Source: Macrococcus sp. 19Msa1099
GTDB taxonomy: Bacteria > Bacillota > Bacilli > Staphylococcales > Staphylococcaceae
Assembly: GCA_019357535.2 (NCBI GenBank)
Contig: CP079955.1
Coordinates: 1,612,001-1,676,000 of the forward strand
DNA: 64,000 bases
Direction: 5' to 3'
Part shown: one piece after another, positions 37,589 to 46,304 of the stretch
Layout: the number at the start of each line of letters is the position of its first letter
Numbering within the stretch: position 1 is the stretch's first letter
Translations under genes and position numbers: made by a program
Notes under the pieces: generated by a model
Told to the model about the DNA's origin: nothing
What the model saw: the letters and a program-made list of their open reading frames with translations, nothing else
Database searches by the model: none

Positions 37589-39751
37589 TTAGTTACGTTT
37601 TAGTTTATTCTTCACAAACCCTAATAATTTTGCACGTTTACTCATCATCGGTTTATGCATGACTTCTTTCGGTCTGATAAACGAACGTTTAAATTCCTCT
37701 GCTCGATATATCAATTCATCTTGTGAATTAATCGCACGTGCATCATTCCTTACATAATGATATATACCATTTGAATCTTGCTCACGTGCTTTTTGATTAT
37801 CTTCTAGCTGCAGATTTAATATATCTTTTAATTCCTCTACAATCTTGCTATCAATAATTGGGAATAAGATTTCTACACGTTTAATCATATTGCGTGTCAT
37901 CATATCTGCTGAGGATAAGTACATCTTCTCTTCCCCATTATGATAGAAGTAATAAATTCTTGAATGCTCAAGGAATCGTCCTACAATGCTGATGACACGA
38001 ATGTTCTCACTTACACCAGGAATTCCTGGTTTCAAGCAGCATATTCCTCGAATAATCAGTTTTACTTGAACACCGGCGTTACTCGCTTCATATAACTTCT
38101 TAATTACCGTCTTATCCGTTAACGAGTTCATCTTCGCAATGATCAGTCCATTTCCGTGCTGTTTCTGACACTCAATCTCCCGATCGATATGTTCAATAAA
38201 TTCATCACGAATCTCAAATGGTGCAACATGTAATCGCTTATAAGTCGGTTTCTCAGAGTAACCACTTAAGTAATTGAAGAAGTTCATCGCATCTTCTCCA
38301 ATTTCTTTATTCGTCGTAATGATACCCATATCTGTATAGATTTTAGCTGTTTTATCGTTATAGTTCCCTGTTCCTAAATGAACATATGATACCATTTCAT
38401 CATTTACTTTCTTAACGACTAACGTAATTTTACTGTGTGTTTTAAGGTGTGTCATACCGTAAATAACGTGACATCCCGCTTCTTCAAGCATACGTGCCCA
38501 GTGTACGTTATTCTCTTCGTCAAAACGTGCCTTCAGCTCAACAAGCACCGTCACTTGTTTACCCGCCTCAGCTGCATTTTTCAGTGCATCAATAATCGGT
38601 GAGTCGCTTGATACACGGTATAGCGTCTGTTTAATCGCCAATGTATTCGGGTCTTCAGACGCTTCTTTAATAAAATCCACAATCGGCTGGAAAGATTCAT
38701 ATGGATGATGAAAGAATATATCACGCTTTAAAGCTTCAGCATAAAGCTCACCATTTCCAAGATACTTCGGCGGACATGGTTCAAATGGCTTAAAGGCAAG
38801 TTGAGGGTAGCGTTTCTCTATCATTCCTGATAATTGGAATAACATCGTTAAATCTAGTGGCCCTTCAAGTTTATATACATCACGATCCTCAATTTCAAGT
38901 TCATCCTTTAAAAATGACGCATTGATTGACATATCCTGTCGCGTATCAATCTCAAGACGCACAGCCGCACCACTTTTACGCTTCTTAAGAAATTTCTCTA
39001 TTTCAATCAGAAGATCCTCTGCTCCATCTTCATGAATTGTTAGATCTGCGTTACGCGTAATACGGAAAGCAAATGTACGCGTTACTTGATAGCCGTGAAA
39101 CAGCTTATGAATAAAATGTGTGATAACATCTTCCAATAGAACATATACTGTTTTTTCACCATTTGTCAATTCAATAATTCGGTTAAGTAAAGCTGGAATC
39201 TGGACGATCGCTGATTTCTTCTCACCACTATCCGTCACTACATCGACAAATATGTTTAACGATTTATTAGATAACTTTGGAAATGGTCGGTATGCATCAA
39301 TTCCAAGCGGCGTTAATGTCGGAAGAATCTCGAAGTTGAACTTCTTTTCAATGATGCTATAACTTTCTGGTGATAATTCATCCACCGATTTGAAGTACAC
39401 ATTGTACCCTTCAAGATCACGAATTAACGCATGATATTGATCATACTGCATCTTCACATTATCTCTATTTGCCTTATCAATCGCAATCAGCTGTTCTGTC
39501 GGTGTCATCTGCGTCTTATTCTCTGGTTCACTGAATCCCATCGTTACCTGATCTTTTAGGCCACCCACACGAACCATAAAAAATTCATCTAAGTTTGAAC
39601 TGGCGATTGCTAAAAATTTAATACGTTCAAGTAATGGGTTCTTCTGATCAAATGCCTCTTCTATGACTCTACGGTTAAAATCAACCCAGCTCACTTCGCG
39701 ATTATTATAATATGCTTTATTCCCTAAATCTAAATTCTGTTTCATCATCAT
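37589..39751 (-). CDS. ppk: Polyphosphate kinase PPK1
   Basis: Synthesises inorganic polyphosphate from ATP through a phosphohistidine. The roughly 720-residue protein has the PPK1 layout: N domain with SWVDFNRRV and [20 protein letters not shown], head domain, and C1/C2 domains with [34 protein letters not shown] and [19 protein letters not shown], where the catalytic His lies. Start uncertain: the longest frame begins five codons upstream without a ribosome site, so I take the first ATG of the MMM stretch, preceded by AAAGTGG. Last gene of fumC-ppx-ppk. Confidence 0.95.
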   Translation of the reverse strand: MMMKQNLDLGNKAYYNNREVSWVDFNRRVIEEAFDQKNPLLERIKFLAIASSNLDEFFMVRVGGLKDQVTMGFSEPENKTQMTPTEQLIAIDKANRDNVKMQYDQYHALIRDLEGYNVYFKSVDELSPESYSIIEKKFNFEILPTLTPLGIDAYRPFPKLSNKSLNIFVDVVTDSGEKKSAIVQIPALLNRIIELTNGEKTVYVLLEDVITHFIHKLFHGYQVTRTFAFRITRNADLTIHEDGAEDLLIEIEKFLKKRKSGAAVRLEIDTRQDMSINASFLKDELEIEDRDVYKLEGPLDLTMLFQLSGMIEKRYPQLAFKPFEPCPPKYLGNGELYAEALKRDIFFHHPYESFQPIVDFIKEASEDPNTLAIKQTLYRVSSDSPIIDALKNAAEAGKQVTVLVELKARFDEENNVHWARMLEEAGCHVIYGMTHLKTHSKITLVVKKVNDEMVSYVHLGTGNYNDKTAKIYTDMGIITTNKEIGEDAMNFFNYLSGYSEKPTYKRLHVAPFEIRDEFIEHIDREIECQKQHGNGLIIAKMNSLTDKTVIKKLYEASNAGVQVKLIIRGICCLKPGIPGVSENIRVISIVGRFLEHSRIYYFYHNGEEKMYLSSADMMTRNMIKRVEILFPIIDSKIVEELKDILNLQLEDNQKAREQDSNGIYHYVRNDARAINSQDELIYRAEEFKRSFIRPKEVMHKPMMSKRAKLLGFVKNKLKRN

Positions 39752-39800
39752 CACGTCCACTTTCATGTTTTCATAATTCTGCCTATTCTACTGTACCGAA

Positions 39801-41333
39801 TTAATGTAAAGCTTTTGTAAATATGAGGTTAATTTTAGATTTAATTATTTTTTCGATATGTTTCTTCTGTCTCTCTGTCTGATATTCTTCAGCTATTGGA
39901 TCTCCGTTGTATTCGATGATTAGATTATATTTATCGTCATTCTTCTCAAAATAAAGTGATTCGACGATATTGGTATTGCTGATATTTAATGCATGTGAAA
40001 ACTTCAGAATGCTGCCAAGCATCTGGATGACATCTTTCTCATCACTGTTAAACCATTTCGTTTCATCTTCATAGAACTTCAGTAAAGATTTATTCTTATA
40101 ACTGGAGAGTAAAGCGAGTTTCACGCGATTTTTGTGACTGATACCATTTAAACTTGAGTTTGAAAGAATATAATATGTGTGCTGGCTCGCTGCATCAGAA
40201 TCGATATAGCTTCCTAAATAGTAAAGGTACGCAGCATGCTTTAAGAAAGTCTTGTCCTTTTTATTTCCTTTGATCAAGTCATGCTTTTCCATTTCGTAAT
40301 ATAGCGTCTCTGCAATCATGGTACGCTGCATTGCTTCATCGTGCTTGATATTGTAATCACTCGCTAAGTTACGTAATGAATCTTTAAATACATTATCTTT
40401 ATCAAACGGTAGTACGTATTCTTTTTCAAGAACTTTCATAATGACACCTTCACGTAATCCTTTACGGGAAAAGATGAATTCCGTCGCATCTACTTCGTCG
40501 AACAGCGTATTAAATAACACACAAGATGGTACGATAATATCTTGACGATCGCGACTCAAGCCATCCAGGTCTTCAAGTTCGTCTTTAGGGGTATGAATTA
40601 ACGTCTTAAATACGAGTTCAAGATCTTTCTCTTTCATACCATAACCATGTACACCCGCAATCGGATATTCAGTTAATGATTGGTGAATACGTGCGATATT
40701 TCGCGCAGAACCACCAATTGCAATAATTGGACATTTACGTTTTTCGAGCCACTTTAAGCTTTCTATTTCATTCTTAATATATTCACCCGCTGCTTTAATC
40801 GCTTCTTTATCATTATGTTCCTTGCCGTCAAAGAACAGTTTCTGTAACGTTACGACACCGAATGGAAAACTATGTGAAAACTTAAGTTCCTTATCTTCAA
40901 AATAAGTTACTTCTGTACTTCCCCCACCGATATCTACAGTTACACCATCTGCATAGTCCAGTGTATTAATCACTGCATAGTAGCCATAGAATGCTTCTTC
41001 CTGTTCAGTAATAATGCGCACATCTATTGCAGTTTCTTCCTTCACGCGTGCGCTAATTGCCTCAATATTAGACGATTGACGTACAGCTGCTGTCGCTACT
41101 GGGTAAAGTGCATCTACTTTAAACTTATCAGCAACTTTCTGAAAGCTTTGTAACGTATCACAAAGTACAGCGATTCCTTTATCCGACATTACCTTATCTG
41201 CATCAAGATATTGATACAGTCGTGCAGGCGTCTTGATATTCTGTAATTCCTGTAATCCTGCTTCAACTGAATAATCAAAGATTACAAGTCTGATTGTATT
41301 TGATCCTATATCTACTAATCCAATTCTCTTCAT
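39801..41333 (-). CDS. ppx: Exopolyphosphatase Ppx/GppA family
   Basis: A 510-residue ASKHA-fold phosphatase that removes terminal phosphates from polyphosphate or converts pppGpp to ppGpp. The motifs LVDIGSNTIRLVIFD, VTVDIGGGSTEVTYF and PIIAIGGSARNIARI are the phosphate-binding loops of the family, and an HD-like C-terminal region follows (HKNRVKLALLSSY). It is between fumC and ppk with short gaps (about 20 and 49 bp), so synthesis and breakdown enzymes for polyphosphate are co-transcribed. Confidence 0.92.
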   Translation of the reverse strand: MKRIGLVDIGSNTIRLVIFDYSVEAGLQELQNIKTPARLYQYLDADKVMSDKGIAVLCDTLQSFQKVADKFKVDALYPVATAAVRQSSNIEAISARVKEETAIDVRIITEQEEAFYGYYAVINTLDYADGVTVDIGGGSTEVTYFEDKELKFSHSFPFGVVTLQKLFFDGKEHNDKEAIKAAGEYIKNEIESLKWLEKRKCPIIAIGGSARNIARIHQSLTEYPIAGVHGYGMKEKDLELVFKTLIHTPKDELEDLDGLSRDRQDIIVPSCVLFNTLFDEVDATEFIFSRKGLREGVIMKVLEKEYVLPFDKDNVFKDSLRNLASDYNIKHDEAMQRTMIAETLYYEMEKHDLIKGNKKDKTFLKHAAYLYYLGSYIDSDAASQHTYYILSNSSLNGISHKNRVKLALLSSYKNKSLLKFYEDETKWFNSDEKDVIQMLGSILKFSHALNISNTNIVESLYFEKNDDKYNLIIEYNGDPIAEEYQTERQKKHIEKIIKSKINLIFTKALH

Positions 41334-41353
41334 GATTACCTGCCCTTCACTTC

Positions 41354-42739
41354 TTATTTCGGATGAATCATTTCCTCTGGTTTAATCCATTCGTTAAACT
41401 GTTCTTCTGTTAGATAACCACTCTTAAGTGCAGATGCTTTTAATGTTAGGCCTTCTTTATGTGCAGTCTTCGCAATATATGCTGCTTTCTCATATCCGAT
41501 ATGCGGGTTCAATGCTGTTACTAACATTAAAGATTCGTTTAAATATTTCGTAATATTCTCTTCAATCGGCTCGATGCCTACAGCACAATTATCATTAAAT
41601 GATTGCATACCATCCGTTAATAAGTAGATCGATTGTAACGTGTTATACATAATCACAGGTTTAAATACATTAAGTTCGAAGTTCCCTTGACTTGCCGCAA
41701 TACCAACCGCTGCATCGTTCCCCATAACTTGCACCGCAACCATCGTTAACATCTCAGACTGCGTCGGGTTTACTTTACCTGGCATAATTGAAGAACCTGG
41801 CTCGTTTTCAGGAATAGAAATTTCAGCTAAACCAGCACGAGGTCCTGATGACAGCCAGCGTACGTCATTTGCAATCTTCATTAAATCAGCTGCTAACGCC
41901 TTTAATGCGCCGTGAACAAACGTTACTTCATCATGTGCAGTTAGTGCGTGGAACTTATTTGGAGATGAAATAAAGTCATATCCTGTTTGTTCACCAATTT
42001 GTTTTGCAACACGGTCACCAAATTCAGGGTGAGCATTAATTCCTGTACCAACTGCAGTGCCACCAATCGCAAGGTTTAATAATTCTTTCTTAGAAGTATT
42101 GAGTAGCTCCTCACATTTATCTAACATAAAGCGCCAACCTGAAACTTCTTGTCCTAATGTTAAAGGTGTTGCATCTTGTAAATGCGTACGACCAATCTTG
42201 ATAATTGACGCGAACTTTTCTTCTTTTTCTTTTAAAGTGTTACGCAATGTATTTAAAGAAGGTAATAATTTAGCTTCAATTTCGTGGAATAATGCAACAT
42301 GCATCGCTGTCGGATACGTGTCATTAGAGCTTTGTGATTTATTAACATCATCGTTCGGATGAACTGTTTCATCGCTTCTAGCTTCCTTTAAATAATTGTT
42401 CGCAACAAATGCTACAACCTCGTTAACGTTCATATTGCTTTGTGTACCACTACCTGTCTGCCAGACAACTAATGGGAAGTGTGCATCTAATTTCCCGCTC
42501 AATACATCATCACATGCTTTAACGATAGCGTCACTCTTAGCATCTGATAATTTCCCTAATCCTTTGTTTACAATTGCTGCCGCTTTCTTTAAATGTGCAA
42601 AGCCATATACCACTTCAATTGGCATCTGTTCTTTACCTACTGGAAAGTTCTGTTTACTACGCTGTGTCTGGGCACCCCAGAACTTATCTGCAGGTACTTC
42701 AATTTCTCCAAATGTATCGTGTTCAATTCTAAATGACAT
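41354..42739 (-). CDS. fumC: Class II fumarate hydratase FumC
   Basis: Interconverts fumarate and malate in the TCA cycle. The iron-independent class II type is shown by the 461-residue length and the signature [15 protein letters not shown], with [14 protein letters not shown] and the catalytic-region [16 protein letters not shown]. It starts behind AAGGGGAG. Probable first gene of the fumC-ppx-ppk operon. Confidence 0.97.
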   Translation of the reverse strand: MSFRIEHDTFGEIEVPADKFWGAQTQRSKQNFPVGKEQMPIEVVYGFAHLKKAAAIVNKGLGKLSDAKSDAIVKACDDVLSGKLDAHFPLVVWQTGSGTQSNMNVNEVVAFVANNYLKEARSDETVHPNDDVNKSQSSNDTYPTAMHVALFHEIEAKLLPSLNTLRNTLKEKEEKFASIIKIGRTHLQDATPLTLGQEVSGWRFMLDKCEELLNTSKKELLNLAIGGTAVGTGINAHPEFGDRVAKQIGEQTGYDFISSPNKFHALTAHDEVTFVHGALKALAADLMKIANDVRWLSSGPRAGLAEISIPENEPGSSIMPGKVNPTQSEMLTMVAVQVMGNDAAVGIAASQGNFELNVFKPVIMYNTLQSIYLLTDGMQSFNDNCAVGIEPIEENITKYLNESLMLVTALNPHIGYEKAAYIAKTAHKEGLTLKASALKSGYLTEEQFNEWIKPEEMIHPK

Positions 42740-42810
42740 GTTATTCTCCCCTTATCTCTTTTATACTTATATTTTACATTAAATAACGCTTTCATTCATT
42801 AATAATTAAC

Positions 42811-42845
42811 AAAAAAATCAGAATACATATCATGTATTCTGATTC
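42811..42845 (-). terminator. Terminator after the small acidic ORF
   Basis: AATCAGAATACAT pairs with ATGTATTCTGATT. On the minus strand seven Ts follow, between the 46-codon gene and fumC. Confidence 0.8.
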
Positions 42846-42849
42846 TTAA

Positions 42850-42990
42850 TTACGCTTCGTCATCTTGCTTTTCTTCATGATCTTCGGCGTTCTGTTCTGA
42901 TATTTGTTCCATCTCTTTACCGAGCTCTACGACATCTTCAAAGTTAGTAACCATTTCATTTTCCTGATCTTCATAGCGATGAGTTGACAT
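42850..42990 (-). CDS. Small acidic protein (46 aa), unknown
   Basis: A short gene outside usual length cut-offs: starts MSTHRYEDQENEMV, runs through FEDVVELGKEMEQIS and ends in EEKQDDEA. It is very acidic and helix-prone with no membrane segment. AAAGGAG lies nine to eleven bases before the ATG and a good terminator directly follows the stop, so it has all the marks of a real gene. Function unknown; similar tiny acidic proteins are annotated in staphylococci. Confidence 0.75.
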   Translation of the reverse strand: MSTHRYEDQENEMVTNFEDVVELGKEMEQISEQNAEDHEEKQDDEA

Positions 42991-43069
42991 AATTTAACAC
43001 TCCTTTAACTAAAAGTTAATATTTGTTAACTATAATATAATCTGATACCAAACTATAAGGAGAATCCTC

Positions 43070-43960
43070 ATGCAATACATCGTAAGAATCCCCTCACAAC
43101 AAGTCTACAGCTTTATGCACCTTAAACACAGATATCATTTCAGTGACACCAATGTACGCGACCTTGAAAAGAAGGAACTCGGCTATATCGGTGAAGTAAT
43201 AGCTGATGAATTGATACATGAACACTTCAGTAATGACTCATGTATTTATTTAACTGATTTAAACTATACTATTAATTATACCCAATTTCAGATTGATTCT
43301 ATCTTAATTATCGAAAATACTTTATATATTTTTGAAGTGAAATACTTTAACTTTGATTTGACCTATGATGGTGCGCTTTATTATCTCGCTAATGGCGAAG
43401 TGTTTCATTCCTTGAATAATCAGATTGAGAAGATAAAGAAGCTTATGTGCTCTGTATTTGAATTTAAAGTCGACAACATTATTGTCATGCCGTTTTTTAC
43501 GAATAAAAATCAGATGATTTATTCTAAACATCACGATCACTATTTAACGATGCATAATTATAAAGCATTCTTTAATTCTATAGAGAGACCAAAGTTTTAT
43601 AATCAGGTCGTTGCGGCTGAGCTTATTCAAATGAGAAAACCAAATGACTTTGATAGACCATTAGAAATACGATATCACGAAGTTGACAAAGGAGCATACT
43701 GTCCGAGTTGTTATCACGAATTAATCAAACAATCTTCTCGGAAGTTTCAATGTACGTATTGTAAGACGACATTTTCAAGTCGTGAGATTATCGGGGCAAG
43801 CTTCGAAGATCTGCCAATACTGTTTCCGAATATAGTAATAACGACAGCACTACTCTATGACTGGTTCGGTGGACTGATGAGCGAACGAAATTTAAGGAGG
43901 TATTGGGATAAACAAGAGATTAAGCAGCCATTTCAGTTAAGCATTAAAAGAGAAAAATAA
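43070..43960 (+). CDS. NERD-domain protein with C-terminal zinc ribbon
   Basis: A 296-residue protein with an N-terminal nuclease-related (NERD) domain: GYIGEVIADELI then FQIDSILIIENTLYIFEVKYF, which keeps the D...E-x-K core of the PD-(D/E)xK fold, so it could be an active nuclease. The C-terminal part has a zinc ribbon with two CxxC pairs (YCPSCYHELI and QCTYCKTTF). NERD proteins occur in many Firmicutes; roles in DNA processing or defence have been suggested, but none can be assigned here. RBS AAGGAG. Immediately followed by a 41-bp tandem repeat. Confidence 0.8.
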   Translation: MQYIVRIPSQQVYSFMHLKHRYHFSDTNVRDLEKKELGYIGEVIADELIHEHFSNDSCIYLTDLNYTINYTQFQIDSILIIENTLYIFEVKYFNFDLTYDGALYYLANGEVFHSLNNQIEKIKKLMCSVFEFKVDNIIVMPFFTNKNQMIYSKHHDHYLTMHNYKAFFNSIERPKFYNQVVAAELIQMRKPNDFDRPLEIRYHEVDKGAYCPSCYHELIKQSSRKFQCTYCKTTFSSREIIGASFEDLPILFPNIVITTALLYDWFGGLMSERNLRRYWDKQEIKQPFQLSIKREK

Positions 43961-43961
43961 T

Positions 43962-44125
43962 GAGCGTCACTTTTTTGGTCACTCGGACTAAATTTCACCC
44001 GAGAGTGTCACTTTTTCGGTCACTCGTACCAATTTTCACCCGCGAGTGTCACTTTTTTGGACACCCGGACTAAATTTCACCTGCGAATGGCTACTATTCG
44101 GACATTCACATCTACTCCTTCAACA
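43962..44125. repeat. Four-unit 41-bp imperfect tandem repeat
   Basis: Units begin at 43962, 44003, 44044 and 44085, an exact 41-bp period. The first three share GAGTGTCACTTTTTTGG, a CAC(T/C)CG segment and AATTTCACC; the fourth is degraded (ATGGCTACTATTCGG). The half GTGTCAC...GGTCAC is itself partly palindromic. It lies between the NERD gene stop and the terminator of the convergent NagB-like gene. Confidence 0.85.
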
Positions 44126-44133
44126 TCACTCAA

Positions 44134-44160
44134 CAAAAAAAGACCCTCATCCGGGCCTTT
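44134..44160 (-). terminator. Terminator of the NagB-like gene
   Basis: Minus strand: AAAGGCCC pairs with GGGTCTTT (one G-T pair) and is followed by seven Ts. Confidence 0.75.
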
Positions 44161-44167
44161 ACTTCAA

Positions 44168-44779
44168 TTAGCTATACATTTGATAGAAATATTCACGCAC
44201 GTCTTCTGGCAAACCTTGTGCTGCTTCTTTATCCATAATAACGTTAACCATTCGATGCGTCTTAAGATTAGCCGCTTCGAAGCGTCCACCCGCTTCAGTT
44301 TTATAAAGATTACGAACTATATCCGCTTTATCACGACCTGTTAAGATAAGAACAACTTCACGTGCGGCACGTAAACCTTTGTCATCGTCTTGATCCAGCT
44401 CCTTATAGCCTACTGCTCCACTGCTTGTTACAGATGCAAATAAGGTTGTCAGTTTTCCTTTATTCTCTTTAGTCTTTGCTTCTTCATCGATCAAAGACAT
44501 AATACTTCCTTTACCACCTTTATGATACTGACTTTCCACAATACCGATATTTAAATATTCTGCTTGTTTCTTGTCATAATCAAAGATGTGAATCTGGCTC
44601 ATATCTACTGGTGTCTTTGCCACATCCGCAGAAAGTTCTGCAAGTACAGCATCAGCCTCATTGCCTAATGCTGTTGCAATAATAGAAGTTGGGTTATTGT
44701 TCATCTGTTTACGGAATAAGTCTGCCACATAATTTGCTGCTGTTGATTTATCTTCAAATACTTTAAAGTTCATTGCCAT
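44168..44779 (-). CDS. Glucosamine-6-phosphate isomerase-like (NagB-fold) protein
   Basis: A 203-residue protein whose N-terminal half (MNFKVFEDKSTAANYVADLF and the pattern SIIATALGNEADAVLAEL) looks like the NagB/6-phosphogluconolactonase fold. The usual catalytic GLGxDGHIAF motif is not visible; the middle has VTSSGAVGYKELDQDDDKGLRAAREVVLILTG, which keeps only the later part of the fold. It is probably a staphylococcal sugar-phosphate isomerase-like protein with unknown substrate or a non-catalytic relative. AGGAGG eight bases before the ATG. Single gene. Confidence 0.55.
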   Translation of the reverse strand: MAMNFKVFEDKSTAANYVADLFRKQMNNNPTSIIATALGNEADAVLAELSADVAKTPVDMSQIHIFDYDKKQAEYLNIGIVESQYHKGGKGSIMSLIDEEAKTKENKGKLTTLFASVTSSGAVGYKELDQDDDKGLRAAREVVLILTGRDKADIVRNLYKTEAGGRFEAANLKTHRMVNVIMDKEAAQGLPEDVREYFYQMYS

Positions 44780-44913
44780 GATGTTTTCCTCCTAATTAAT
44801 CTCTTTTTCATTATACATGATTACTTTTACTCTTACCCTAAAATTAGCATACATAACCTTATAATTTATAAAGGGCGGTTAGAAATAATGTTTAATTTAT
44901 TCGAACTTTAGGT

Positions 44914-44919
44914 TATAAT
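44914..44919 (+). promoter_or_regulatory. -10 element of the 35-residue membrane peptide gene
   Basis: TATAAT, with a weak TTTAAT 17 bp upstream, about 32 bp before the small ORF. Confidence 0.5.
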
Positions 44920-44951
44920 GTGTATATTAATGTTATTTAGGGGGAGTACCA

Positions 44952-45059
44952 ATGAATACTTTATTAATCGGTATGGTATGTATCGCGTTCTTAACTGCTA
45001 TCTTAACAGCTGGCCGTGAATCTAGTTACGGTTTAAAAGAAGAAGATCTAGACAAGTAA
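44952..45059 (+). CDS. Small membrane peptide (35 aa)
   Basis: Encodes MNTLLIGMVCIAFLTAILTA followed by a polar tail GRESSYGLKEEDLDK: a single membrane helix with a charged, probably cytoplasmic C-terminus. GGGGAG lies before the ATG, a promoter-like TATAAT is upstream and a compact terminator follows at once. These together make it a convincing gene despite its length. I do not recognise it; it is not obviously a type I toxin, since no antisense RNA is apparent by eye. Confidence 0.72.
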   Translation: MNTLLIGMVCIAFLTAILTAGRESSYGLKEEDLDK

Positions 45060-45085
45060 AAAGCAGCTTCGGCTGCTTTTTTTAT
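45058..45085. terminator. Terminator between the small peptide gene and nfrA-like gene
   Basis: AAAAAGCAGC-TTCG-GCTGCTTTTTTT: a perfect stem with a stable TTCG loop and T-run, placed between convergent genes. Confidence 0.88.
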
Positions 45086-45816
45086 TGTTTTAAAAACCCT
45101 TTTGACTTTAATACCTCATCGACATCAAGTCTCGGTTTACCCTTTAACATACCAATGACTTGCGCACTCCAGGCATCATCTCTCTCACCGTTCGTTCTTT
45201 CTTTATAATACGCACTCACACGCGCATCATAATCTTTATAATCATTGAAATCAAATGGCTGATATTTGTTTTCGTGATAAACGACGTCAAATGGTAGACG
45301 TTCTTTCTGGCTACCTGCCTGATCCGGCACCCCTGCTACCATACCAAATAACGGATACGTATACTCCGGTAAATTCAGCAATTCACTCACACGCGCTATA
45401 TCGTTTCTTAATGAACCGATATAACATATCCCTAAACCCATACTTTCTGCTGCTACTGCCATATTCTGAGCTGCAAGTGCGGCATCTACCGTCCCTACAA
45501 TTAATGATTCCGTTGTTCCAAAGTAATCATCGACGCTCGTATTAAAATGCTGTCCAAGATGATGATGACGATTAAAGTCTACGACAAACACAAACAGGTG
45601 ACCGTTATGTTCGACATAGCTCTGAGTGCTAACTGCCCTTAGCTGTGCCTTTAGCTCAGGGTCTGTTACTCCTATAATTGAGTAGCTTTGAACGTAGCTT
45701 GAAGTCGATGCATGCTGTGCTGCAGTTACTAATGTCTTAATTTGTTCTTGGGATAAAGGTTCATCCTTAAATTTGCGTATTGAACGATGATTGAGTAGTA
45801 AATCGATTGTATCCAT
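45082..45816 (-). CDS. NADPH-dependent nitro/flavin reductase (NfrA family)
   Basis: A 244-residue FMN oxidoreductase of the NfrA/FRP group, which are longer than ordinary nitroreductases. Marks are LLNHRSIRKFKDEPLS (FMN phosphate arginines), AAQHASTSSYVQSYSIIGV, AQNMAVAAESMGLGICYIGSLRN and MVAGVPDQAG. Probably reduces flavins, nitro compounds or disulfides with NADPH. GGAGGTG precedes the ATG. Downstream of trmL and queG on the same strand with a short gap, so co-transcription is likely. Confidence 0.87.
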   Translation of the reverse strand: MDTIDLLLNHRSIRKFKDEPLSQEQIKTLVTAAQHASTSSYVQSYSIIGVTDPELKAQLRAVSTQSYVEHNGHLFVFVVDFNRHHHLGQHFNTSVDDYFGTTESLIVGTVDAALAAQNMAVAAESMGLGICYIGSLRNDIARVSELLNLPEYTYPLFGMVAGVPDQAGSQKERLPFDVVYHENKYQPFDFNDYKDYDARVSAYYKERTNGERDDAWSAQVIGMLKGKPRLDVDEVLKSKGFLKQ

Positions 45817-45830
45817 AGTGCACCTCCGAA

Positions 45831-46304
45831 TTATTTTAATCCTGGATAGTTCTGCTGACGCAATGCCTCATATATTAAAATCGCTGCTGTATTCGACAGA
45901 TTAAGTGAACGTACATTATCGTTCATCGGTATACGAAGCGCTGTATCCATATATTTTTCCTTTACCCAGTCAGGGAGTCCTGTCGTTTCTTTACCAAATA
46001 TAAAGTAATGTTTCTCATCTGTGTTGCTGTAATCAAATGTTGTATGTGGTTTCTTACCGAACTTCGTCAGTAAATAGTAATGTCCTTTATTCTTCTCAAA
46101 GAATTCTTCGATACTGTCATAGTACGTAATATTGACAAATTTCCAGTAATCTAAACCTGCGCGACGCAACATCTTGTCGTCGGTCGAGAACCCTAACGGT
46201 CGAATTAAATGCAGATCTGTATCTGTAGCTGCGCAACTACGCGCGATATTTCCTGTATTTGCTGGTATTTCTGGTTGATATAATACGATATTGATTGATG
46301 ACAT
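45831..46304 (-). CDS. trmL: tRNA (cytidine/uridine-34-2'-O)-methyltransferase TrmL
   Basis: SPOUT-class methyltransferase of 157 residues that methylates the ribose at the wobble base of tRNA-Leu. Motifs: LYQPEIPANTGNIARSCAAT, HLIRPLGF, FGKETTGLPDW and IPMNDNVRSLNLSNTAAILIYEALRQ, the knot region that binds S-adenosylmethionine. Starts immediately after the queG stop codon. It is notable that tRNA-Leu(TAA) and tRNA-Leu(CAA), the usual substrates, are both encoded in this window. Confidence 0.94.
   Translation of the reverse strand: MSSINIVLYQPEIPANTGNIARSCAATDTDLHLIRPLGFSTDDKMLRRAGLDYWKFVNITYYDSIEEFFEKNKGHYYLLTKFGKKPHTTFDYSNTDEKHYFIFGKETTGLPDWVKEKYMDTALRIPMNDNVRSLNLSNTAAILIYEALRQQNYPGLK

Noticed and set aside
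43962-44125. Possible CRISPR array
   Set aside because: The repeats are contiguous with no unique spacers of constant length and no cas genes are nearby.
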